Origin: CAZIVO01 sp964542765
Lineage (GTDB): Bacteria; Planctomycetota; UBA1135; UBA2386
Direction of reading: 5' to 3'
DNA: 5,989 nucleotides
Assembly: GCA_964542765.1 (NCBI GenBank)
Contig: CAZIVO010000159.1
Location: forward strand, 1 to 5,989
Shown piece by piece: positions 1 through 5,989 of the stretch. A program made the translations under genes and the position numbers. Position 1 is the first letter of the stretch. Each line of letters starts with the position of its first letter. The notes beneath the pieces were generated by a model that did no database searches, had not been told where the DNA came from, and saw only the letters and a program-made list of their open reading frames with translations.

Positions 1-999
1 CTTTTCGAAGTTGGCTCTGGATAGCGCCAAGCGAATGCGAGGTATGACCCAGGCAGTGCAATTTTCCGGAAGTAGGAAATACTTGGCGCCGGGGTACTGA
101 TCGTAGGACTCGCCCGTGTTCTTCGTTGGATTGGTATCCATGGAATTCTCTGCCTCAGGATCTTCGCGTAGTAAATCTGGAGAGCGCTCTCCCCCGCCGG
201 GGGTAGGAGCGTTGATATCTGTAAGGGCGTCGAGAACCCGACGCCTGGCTTCTTCAAACCCGTGGGTTCGTTGTGCTGAGATCTGCTCTTGGAGTTGTTG
301 CAACTCCACACGTACGGCTCGCTCGTTGTCGATCGCTTGCCTGAGGAGTTCCTCAGCTTCGCTTATTTTTGTCTGGGCCGTAGAAGTGGCGTCCTCGGCG
401 CGAGTATCTGCGTCTTTCGCCTGTTCCAAGGCCACATCCAGATCATCGCGCAATGCGTTGGCTCGGGATCGCGCTTCGCCAGCTTCCTCTTCGGTGCTTC
501 GTATCTGACGGGAAGCTGCCTTTATCTTTCTACGCAACTCCACAAGCTCGGCAAGTTCCTCTTCGAACTGCGGAGGTGGCAGGCCTTGGGTGTCATCTGT
601 GAGTGTCTCGTCGGGGGCATCCTGAGGAGTGGAGCCCGCTTGCTCGGCCGAAGTCGCTTCCGCACGACCACGCAATTCTTCAAGCTCGGCCTGGAGAGCC
701 TTGGCTTTCTTGGCAATCTGCACCGCCTTCGACCGCCATTGCCGAGTTTCCTCGGTAGCTTCACGCCTAGCTTCTTCGGCGGCATCCAGCGCATCCGGAT
801 CGCCTGATGCTGCAGGTAATCCAATCTCAGCCGAATCGCCCTGATCCCACCGCATCGCCTTCCCACTGATACAGCAATCAGCACAGATCCAGCCTTCGTC
901 CAAATGAATGGCATCATGAGAAAGGCTCGCACCTGCAACGATCTCACCGCAGACAATGCAATTCTGAGGGGGCTTGGTTCGACGACGGCGCTGGGCCAT
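1..999 (-). CDS. Partial hypothetical protein: N-terminal CxxC/CxxC zinc-binding-like motif plus long coiled coil
   Basis: I do not recognise the family. The frame is open for 333 codons from the ATG at 999 to the left edge, so the C-terminus is missing. After a basic start (MAQRRRRTK), residues 14-43 carry C14-x2-C17 and C39-x2-C42 followed by C43, the spacing of a small zinc ribbon or treble-clef finger. About residues 68-115 and 145-255 are Glu/Ala/Arg/Gln-rich with heptad-like spacing and read as coiled coil, separated by an acidic Pro/Thr-rich linker. A Gly/Pro-rich hinge near 264-270 precedes a less charged segment with aromatic residues (YDQYPGAKYFLLPEN) that may begin a folded domain. 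An in-frame TGA at 1021-1023 makes this ATG the first one, although TTG codons at 1008 and 1017 are possible. No clear Shine-Dalgarno is seen. There is no signal peptide, so it is probably cytoplasmic. A structural or nucleic-acid-binding role is only a guess. Confidence 0.75.
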   Translation of the reverse strand, partial: MAQRRRRTKPPQNCIVCGEIVAGASLSHDAIHLDEGWICADCCISGKAMRWDQGDSAEIGLPAASGDPDALDAAEEARREATEETRQWRSKAVQIAKKAKALQAELEELRGRAEATSAEQAGSTPQDAPDETLTDDTQGLPPPQFEEELAELVELRRKIKAASRQIRSTEEEAGEARSRANALRDDLDVALEQAKDADTRAEDATSTAQTKISEAEELLRQAIDNERAVRVELQQLQEQISAQRTHGFEEARRRVLDALTDINAPTPGGGERSPDLLREDPEAENSMDTNPTKNTGESYDQYPGAKYFLLPENCTAWVIPRIRLALSRANFEK

Positions 1000-1102
1000 G
1001 GCGCGCAAGCTTACCAAGTCTCAGGACGCAGCAAATGGATTATCAAGTCTCCGCCATATATCCCCACGTCATCCCAACTCTCTCCTCGCCAGGATCGGCT
1101 AT

Positions 1103-1117
1103 TTCACGAAAAGTGAA
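1103..1117. repeat. Short perfect inverted repeat just downstream of the lipoprotein gene
   Basis: TTCAC, a 5-base loop, then GTGAA form a perfect 5-bp stem starting 4 bases after the stop codon of the putative lipoprotein gene. On the transcribed minus strand it is not followed by a run of T, so it does not look like a standard intrinsic terminator. It could slow 3' decay or be chance. The rest of the 121-base spacer (1000-1120) shows no convincing promoter or second hairpin. Confidence 0.3.
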
Positions 1118-1120
1118 CTC

Positions 1121-1550
1121 TCACTGAAAAGCCATTGCTGAAATCTTGCGACGACCATCGCGCTTGGAAACCGTGATCATCATCACCGCCCCACTCGGAG
1201 CATCGCATGCAACAACCATCCGGGTTGAGTCCTCGCTCTCAACACGCCAGTTCGTGAACCGATCGGCAGAAGCACCTTCTTCCTGGAAGCTGATCGCAAA
1301 CTGCGAGATGAATGCTCCTCGAAAACTTTCCCTGGCGACCTCTGAGAAGGGCCGATATGTCTCCCCAACATCCGTCCCGAACGAGGAGAGCACCTCGAAA
1401 TCAATGGCCTCTTCTGCGGATCTATCTCCTCTGCACAGAGCCTCGAAGGTGCTTTTGGCAAGCGAGAGATCAGAGGAAGCTCCCACGCAACCCGGCAAGG
1501 AGAGGGCAATCNNNNNNNNNNAAGGCTAAAACCTTGAACATGATGCTCAT
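1121..1550 (-). CDS. Putative small lipoprotein, signal peptide interrupted by assembly gap
   Basis: The sequenced body, from TTG 1498 to the TGA at 1121-1123, encodes 125 residues. Directly upstream the frame reads I-A-L-S before L-P-G-C, a lipobox-like end to a signal peptide with the acylated Cys at 1487-1489. Across the 10-N gap lies ATG 1550, followed by MSIMFKVLA, a typical hydrophobic signal-peptide start, with AAGGA 8 bases upstream. I therefore place the true start at 1550, or possibly the ATG at 1541, and treat TTG 1498 as internal. The two halves join in frame only if the real gap is a multiple of three bases, so the 10 Ns are a placeholder. The mature part is small and mixed alpha/beta in character, ending in hydrophobic strands and a KRDGRRKISAMAF segment. 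It might be an NTF2-like fold, which is weak inference. It starts 74 bases downstream of the trifunctional gene's stop. Pro at the -2 lipobox position is unusual. Confidence 0.7.
1512..1521. other. Assembly gap (10 N)
   Basis: Ten undetermined bases lie inside the signal-peptide region of the putative lipoprotein gene. Taken literally they break the frame between ATG 1550 and the coding body. A true length divisible by three would restore it, so the length is probably nominal. Confidence 0.98.
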
Positions 1551-1558
1551 CCGGCAAG

Positions 1559-1563
1559 TCCTT
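1559..1563 (-). promoter_or_regulatory. Ribosome binding site supporting the start at 1550
   Basis: The minus strand reads AAGGA at 1563-1559, 8 bases before ATG 1550. This is good Shine-Dalgarno sequence and spacing. It favours ATG 1550 over the downstream TTG at 1498 as the start of the lipoprotein gene. Confidence 0.55.
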
Positions 1564-1624
1564 CGCACTCCACATTCAGCGAGGCGAAAGCTGGTTTGAG
1601 TTCGTTCGATCACGCGTTGTAGCT

Positions 1625-4600
1625 CTATTTATTTTGGAACACTCGCACATATTCAATCTCATACCTCGTGGGGAACATCGCTTTCGATGGGTCGCCGCCA
1701 GCGGAGCCACCGATGGCCAGATTCAGCAACAGGTAGTGCGATTGACGGAAGGGATTTTTGGGCCCCGAGTCGGTCGGATTGATGGTCTTCGTCAGGTCAA
1801 TCGTGTTGAGGAGTTGATCATCGACGTATAGCTCGATGCTCTCCCTGTCCCAGTCCATGCGCCAGACGTGAAACTTCTCATCCCACTTCGGATCCTCGAA
1901 TGACTTGACTGGTTTCTTGCTGCTATCCCACCTTGCTTTCCACCGCACCTTGGTGCCCCAGCAAGCATTGGCATGCAGCTTGCCACCATAGTACTCCATG
2001 AGGTCTATCTCACCGTTGCTGGGCCATTCACCAGCGACTCCGAGAAACCAGATTGCCGGCCAGAGTCCGCCTTGTGTTTTGATCCGAGCCTTCACTTCAA
2101 AGCGGCCATATCTCCAACTCCACAGACCCTTGGTCATCAGGCATGACGAGGTGTATTCGATGTGCTTCCGGCTCTCTCTCCAGTCTCCGCTGCCCTTCTT
2201 GTAGTTCGGGTTAGGCTTGCGCTCTCTGCGACCTTCTATGACGAGCCGCCCCTCTTCGCAGATGGCGTTCTGAGGCTGGTACCACTGAAGTTCGTTGTTG
2301 CGGACAAAGCCGTGTTCAAAGGTCCAGTTTTTCGGATCGGGTTTGCCAGCCGCTTCGAATTCATCCGCCCAGACCAGTCGATATTCAGGAGAAACCGCAT
2401 CCAGTTCGTCCGGCTTGTTCTGCCGTTTCTGCAGGGTCGGTGCAGAGAGCAACTCCTTTTGCAGCCAGGCGCGAGCTTGCTGGCGGTATGCACTTTCGCG
2501 GTGCATCCACAGGTCGGTGTGGGGATGGATGACCTTGCCTTCGGGAATCTTGAAAATCTTGCCCACCGGCACATCGAGGAAGGTGAATCGCGCCAGATCG
2601 AGATGACCCTCGAGGTAATCATTGGATCCGCCGCAAACCAGAACGGGCCGTCCCTTGAGGCGAGCGAGACGCTTGAGGGCGGAAGCACGATCGCTCTCGG
2701 GGTAGCCCCACTTCTTGTGCCCATCGAAATGGTCGTGGGTGAACATGCCTTTCCAAAGTGAGGCGATCTCGTCGTCGGCCAGCCCGATGTAGCTGGCACC
2801 GATGGCGCCGCGAGAAAAGCCGCAGATGAAGACCTTGTCGGGGTCGCCGCCGAATTGCTTGCAGATGCGCGGCAGGTTGACCTTGCAGTAGTCAATGGTC
2901 GCCTGCTTGTCCCCCCACCAGGTGACGGAGTTCTTCTTGCGCCCCTTTTCGACATAGGGCATGGACACCCAGATCCAGCCGCGGCCGCCGCTCATGCCGT
3001 AACCAAGATTGGCGTCCTTCACCTCACCGCTTCCCTCGCCCGGAGGAAACTTGTTGCCGGTGTATTCGACGATCACCGGATACTTGCCGTCCGGTTTCCA
3101 GTCCACGGGCAGATACAGCGCGTGATAGACCGCAGTCCCTTCATACTCCGGCGCGACCTGACGCACCCGCTTGCCCGCCGCCGGTGACTCGTCGGTCATG
3201 ACCGGAGTGACAAGATCCTTCACATTCCTGGGTGGCGCAGGCCGCAGAACCGCAGAGCCCGCCTCGTACCCGGCAGGAAAGTCGATCACCTGTTTCTGCT
3301 CGAGCAACCGCCGCTTCAACTGGTCGTAGGGCAATTCCTGGACGGCTGCCTTGGTTTCGTGAGCCATGGCCGCGGCCACCCCGGCACTGTGGCCCAGCAT
3401 CATCCAGGTCGGCTCGACCCGGATGCTGGAGAGGGCCACGTGACTGCTCGACAAGCACACCGGAACCAGCAGGTTGATGCACTCGGCGCGCTTGGGAGTG
3501 AGCGAGCGGTAGGGCACCTGATAAGGATGCCCATGGCGATTGCCATTGATGCGATCGGGGAAAATCGTGCCCTCGTTGATCCAACCCTTGCCGTCAGCCG
3601 TGGGCACCCGCTGGCAATCATGCGAATCGATGGGAAACGAACTGATGCCGATGCTGTCCTTCTTCCTGGCATCGGTTCGCACGTCATGCTGGGTGAGCAC
3701 GTGTTCGCCGATCATGCGCCGGCCCTCGCGCACGTAGAGCGCCGGCGGCCAGCCGCCATATTTTTGGAACTCATCCCTGGCAAGGCCATAAGCCGCGAAC
3801 TTCTTGCGAACGATCTTCGGCACGACCGGATCGGTCTTGAGGAACCAAAACAACTCCAAGGTGTACTGCTTGTGTGCTTCCCAGATCTTCTCCCGCTCCT
3901 CGTAGGTCGCCTCGGGCCAGGCCCAACTCGCGCCGACCAGACCTGCTGAAATCTGCCGACCGATGCCATTGTTCAGGTCGACCTTCCTGTTTGGCAGTGG
4001 ATATCCGTCCACGGAAACCATGCGCCCGGCCGCCTTGGGATTGGCCTTGATGTAGCGCCGCGGGAGTTCGAAGCGGGCCGGGTCATAATTGGCCGGCTCG
4101 GGCATCGGTAGCCGGTTGCTGGGGTCAGTCGAGATCACGACCCGAAAGCTGTAGGTCATGATCTTTTCGTCGCCCTTGTCTTCGCCAAGCGAGTCGCCGG
4201 TCAAGAGCGGCAACGGTTCGCCCGCTTCATCGAGAGCTCCGACCTTGACGGGTTTCTTGGGGAACTGGTGCCCGGCGAGCGATTCGCCATATTGCTGCTT
4301 GCTTTCGCGCCCCACGGCATACGAAACCCCGGCCGCCGCCATGAGATCACCTTCGTAGGTTGCATCGATGAACTGCCCGGCATGGAAGATGCCCTTGCTC
4401 GTCTCGATCGTCTTGATCCGCGCCGCCTTCTTCGTGACGACCGCCAATCGATGCTCCAGATACACGTCGACGCCAGCCTCCTCGATCAACTCATGAAACA
4501 CCTTCTCGGCCACGTGCGGCTCGTAAGTCCACTTGTCGTTCTTCGAGAGATCGATCTTGTAGCTGAGCTTCACGCCGGCGTCCGCGTAGTGCTTGCAGAT

Positions 4601-4852
4601 GCGTTCGTGGACCTCGACGAACAAACCGCCCATCAACTGGCGGACGCATTGATTGCCGTCGCTCAAACTCAAGCCGCCGCTGACCATGCCGCCGACGTAG
4701 TCGTAGGGCGAAACCAGCGCCACCGAAGCCCCCTCGCGGGCCGCTGCCACCGCAGCGCAGACACCGGCCGGCGTGGCCCCGTACACCAGCACCTCATATC
4801 TTGGTGCGCCAAAAAAACTGGCGAGGGTGAGAAAGAGTAAGAGCGCTCTCAT
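1625..4852 (-). CDS. Exported three-module enzyme: FAD-dependent oxidoreductase, alpha/beta-hydrolase and GH16 glycoside hydrolase
   Basis: This is one uninterrupted 1075-residue frame ending in TAG. Residues 1-16 (MRALLLFLTLASFFGA) form a Sec-type signal peptide with a likely cut after FGA and no twin arginine. Module 1, about 19-535, is FAD_oxidored-like: a dinucleotide-binding turn GATPAG at 25-30, GGM at 54-56, and a C-terminal block at 468-497 with SSSHVALSSIRVEP and GHSAG, typical of that family. Module 2, about 540-800, is an alpha/beta-hydrolase with nucleophile elbow GFSRG (Ser680), candidate acid Asp745 in GGSNDYLEGH and candidate base His776 or His778. It resembles esterase/prolyl-oligopeptidase-type folds. 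Module 3, about 822-1075, is GH16: WPAIWFLG at 931-938, then EIDLME with nucleophile Glu948, Asp950 and acid/base Glu953. The EIDLMEY form resembles laminarinase-type enzymes, but the substrate is not determined. The start overlaps the sulfatase stop (ATGA). Expected location is the periplasm or cell exterior. Module assignments are firm except for the exact specificity of modules 1 and 2. Confidence 0.93.
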   Translation of the reverse strand: MRALLLFLTLASFFGAPRYEVLVYGATPAGVCAAVAAAREGASVALVSPYDYVGGMVSGGLSLSDGNQCVRQLMGGLFVEVHERICKHYADAGVKLSYKIDLSKNDKWTYEPHVAEKVFHELIEEAGVDVYLEHRLAVVTKKAARIKTIETSKGIFHAGQFIDATYEGDLMAAAGVSYAVGRESKQQYGESLAGHQFPKKPVKVGALDEAGEPLPLLTGDSLGEDKGDEKIMTYSFRVVISTDPSNRLPMPEPANYDPARFELPRRYIKANPKAAGRMVSVDGYPLPNRKVDLNNGIGRQISAGLVGASWAWPEATYEEREKIWEAHKQYTLELFWFLKTDPVVPKIVRKKFAAYGLARDEFQKYGGWPPALYVREGRRMIGEHVLTQHDVRTDARKKDSIGISSFPIDSHDCQRVPTADGKGWINEGTIFPDRINGNRHGHPYQVPYRSLTPKRAECINLLVPVCLSSSHVALSSIRVEPTWMMLGHSAGVAAAMAHETKAAVQELPYDQLKRRLLEQKQVIDFPAGYEAGSAVLRPAPPRNVKDLVTPVMTDESPAAGKRVRQVAPEYEGTAVYHALYLPVDWKPDGKYPVIVEYTGNKFPPGEGSGEVKDANLGYGMSGGRGWIWVSMPYVEKGRKKNSVTWWGDKQATIDYCKVNLPRICKQFGGDPDKVFICGFSRGAIGASYIGLADDEIASLWKGMFTHDHFDGHKKWGYPESDRASALKRLARLKGRPVLVCGGSNDYLEGHLDLARFTFLDVPVGKIFKIPEGKVIHPHTDLWMHRESAYRQQARAWLQKELLSAPTLQKRQNKPDELDAVSPEYRLVWADEFEAAGKPDPKNWTFEHGFVRNNELQWYQPQNAICEEGRLVIEGRRERKPNPNYKKGSGDWRESRKHIEYTSSCLMTKGLWSWRYGRFEVKARIKTQGGLWPAIWFLGVAGEWPSNGEIDLMEYYGGKLHANACWGTKVRWKARWDSSKKPVKSFEDPKWDEKFHVWRMDWDRESIELYVDDQLLNTIDLTKTINPTDSGPKNPFRQSHYLLLNLAIGGSAGGDPSKAMFPTRYEIEYVRVFQNK
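4849..4852 (-). promoter_or_regulatory. ATGA stop/start overlap coupling sulfatase and fusion gene
   Basis: On the minus strand the sulfatase TGA (4851-4849) overlaps the ATG (4852-4850) of the three-module enzyme. The preceding bases AAGAGAAA are purine-rich but only a weak Shine-Dalgarno. This arrangement normally means translation of the second gene by ribosomes ending the first, so the two are expected to be made together. Confidence 0.85.
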
Positions 4853-5989
4853 TTTCTCTTCGGCCGTTCGCGCGATCTGCTGCCGGTAGCCGTCGGGCTG
4901 ATCCAGGGCGGACCGTCGAAGGCATCGCGAAGACGCGGATCGCCGCTGGCCTTCAACACACTCATCAGGCGTGCAGCAAGCCGATCCTTGGTTGCGGCAT
5001 GCTCACGCAGGGCTGCCAAATTGTGGAGTTGCTCGGTGTCGGAACCCACGGCGAAAAACTCCTCGGCGGGCCGCTTGCCGAGTGTCAGTTCGAACGCAGC
5101 GCGACCAGCGGAGTCGTCCATGTTTTTCAAGATCCAGCTCTTGGTGAGGCTGGCATCGAGATCGCGGAAAGGGGCGTCTTCGAGACGCTTGTACTCGCCC
5201 TGCACGGCAAGGTCCTCCAGATTGTAGGGAGCCCCCATCGGCCAACGATCGGGCTTGAAGTTGCGGATGTACAAATGCTCGGGCGTGCGGATGGCGCGCA
5301 TGGGGTACGGCAGGTTGCCGTCACGCGCGGTATGAAAATGCAGCTCGCGCCCGATGATGACGGTATTGCGCTCGGGATCCACCCAACCACTTTTCTTCGC
5401 GGTGAGCTGCTCGAGAAAACTGCGGCCGTCCATCGGTGGAGCCTTCACGCCAGCCAGTTCAAGCAAGGTCGGACCGATATCCATCACGCTGACGAAATCC
5501 TCGACGCGGCGGTCGGCCTGGATGCCTGCGGGCCAGCGCACCAGCAAGGGCACGCGCGTGGCGAGATCGTAGCAATTGGTCTTGCCGCGCGGCACGCCGG
5601 GGATGCCGTGATCACCCGAAACGATCACCACCGTATCGTCCAGCTTACCCGCCTTTTCCAGTTCCTCGAGCATCGCGCCGAGCATGGCATCGGCCGCCAT
5701 CACCTCGCCGAGGTAATCAGCAAAATCGCGTCGCACGTCATGCACGTCCGGCAAGAATGCTGGAATGAGCCCCTTCAGTTCGTCCGGCTTGATGCCCCAG
5801 AGTTTCTCACCCGAATCCGGCGTGAACGGCCGGTGTACGTTGATGCTGCCGTAGACGAAAAAAAACGGCTTGTCGCTATTGTCCGCCAGCACCCGCCGCA
5901 TCTCCAACCGCGGATGCGCCAAGGTCTCAGCATGCCGCTTTGCACGCTCCTCGGCACCGGCGGCAGTGCCGACGTACAGGCCATAACGT
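4849..5989 (-). CDS. Type I sulfatase, C-terminal part (5' end beyond window)
   Basis: The frame is open to the right edge, giving 379 residues in the window, with no start visible. It hydrolyses sulfate esters or sulfamates, most likely on a glycan. Family signs in order: an FFFVYGSINVHRPF segment with the conserved His at 5833-5835; VIVSGDHG at about 5605-5628, whose Asp (5611-5613) and His (5608-5610) match the metal-binding D-N/H-G block; then PRGKTNCYD and TRVPLLVRWP, with the active-site Lys at 5581-5583; then a DIGPTLLELAG helix. A C-terminal VGSDTEQLHNLA segment matches the usual 'DP.E..NLA' ending. The RGKTN-Y-D arrangement recalls heparan-N-sulfatase-like (S1_8) members, but that is from memory and weak. 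The C/S-x-P-S-R formylglycine motif would lie upstream and could not be checked, so catalytic competence is inferred. The C-terminus is basic (RSRERPKRK). The gene overlaps the next one by four bases. Confidence 0.93.
   Translation of the reverse strand, partial: RYGLYVGTAAGAEERAKRHAETLAHPRLEMRRVLADNSDKPFFFVYGSINVHRPFTPDSGEKLWGIKPDELKGLIPAFLPDVHDVRRDFADYLGEVMAADAMLGAMLEELEKAGKLDDTVVIVSGDHGIPGVPRGKTNCYDLATRVPLLVRWPAGIQADRRVEDFVSVMDIGPTLLELAGVKAPPMDGRSFLEQLTAKKSGWVDPERNTVIIGRELHFHTARDGNLPYPMRAIRTPEHLYIRNFKPDRWPMGAPYNLEDLAVQGEYKRLEDAPFRDLDASLTKSWILKNMDDSAGRAAFELTLGKRPAEEFFAVGSDTEQLHNLAALREHAATKDRLAARLMSVLKASGDPRLRDAFDGPPWISPTATGSRSRERPKRK

Noticed and set aside
116..807. Plus-strand frames over the left-hand gene (116-508, 289-807)
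   Set aside because: They are Ser/Arg/Leu-rich low-complexity translations of the antisense of a coiled-coil gene, with no supporting start signal or domain.
522..956. 144-codon minus-strand frame, Arg-rich
   Set aside because: A different minus-strand frame is open through the whole of 1-999, starts with ATG and has an organised zinc-finger/coiled-coil pattern. This one has none.
1551..1624. Possible terminator between the fusion gene and the lipoprotein gene
   Set aside because: Only a 4-bp CAGC/GCTG stem with a 9-base loop at 1577-1593 is seen, with no T run. The genes may be co-transcribed.
2162..2761. 199-codon plus-strand frame antisense to the GH16/hydrolase region
   Set aside because: It has no domain signal and lies opposite strongly conserved coding sequence on the minus strand.
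2236..2955. 239-codon minus-strand frame inside the fusion gene
   Set aside because: It is Arg/Ser/Pro-rich, out of frame with the GH16 and hydrolase motifs, and fully covered by the long gene. It is a GC-driven shadow.
3359..4840. Plus-strand frames of about 190-196 codons (3359-3949, 4268-4840)
   Set aside because: They lie antisense to the FAD module, are unlike any known protein, and reflect codon bias of the real gene.

Overview
All four genes in this window lie on the minus strand, so the transcriptional order runs from right to left. Base composition is moderately GC-rich. An exported sulfatase-type protein, a FAD_oxidored-type protein and a family-16 glycoside hydrolase occur together. 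That combination suggests a polysaccharide-degrading bacterium of the Planctomycetota/Verrucomicrobiota kind, probably from a metagenome or draft assembly because the contig has a 10-N gap. The taxonomic guess is inference from gene content only.

Right half (4849-5989): the C-terminal part of a type I sulfatase whose start and catalytic formylglycine motif lie beyond the right edge. Its stop codon overlaps the next start as ATGA, so the two genes are almost certainly co-translated.

Centre (1625-4852): one 1075-residue open frame encodes an exported protein with three unrelated modules. They are a FAD-dependent oxidoreductase (about residues 19-535), an alpha/beta-hydrolase (about 540-800, GFSRG nucleophile motif) and a GH16 beta-glycanase (about 822-1075, EIDLME catalytic motif). 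With the sulfatase this forms a plausible cassette for a sulfated or otherwise decorated glycan: desulfation, ester removal and/or oxidation, and endo-cleavage of the main chain. The substrate cannot be read from the sequence.

Left half (1-1624): two further minus-strand genes with no visible link to glycan breakdown. One is a small putative lipoprotein (about 1121-1550) interrupted in its signal peptide by the assembly gap. The other, open at the left edge, has an N-terminal four-cysteine zinc-binding-like motif followed by long charged coiled-coil segments.

The most notable points are the three-enzyme fusion and a drop in GC content that falls at the junction between its hydrolase and GH16 modules. 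This could reflect domain acquisition or a chimeric assembly. No RNA genes, CRISPR arrays or insertion sequences were seen.
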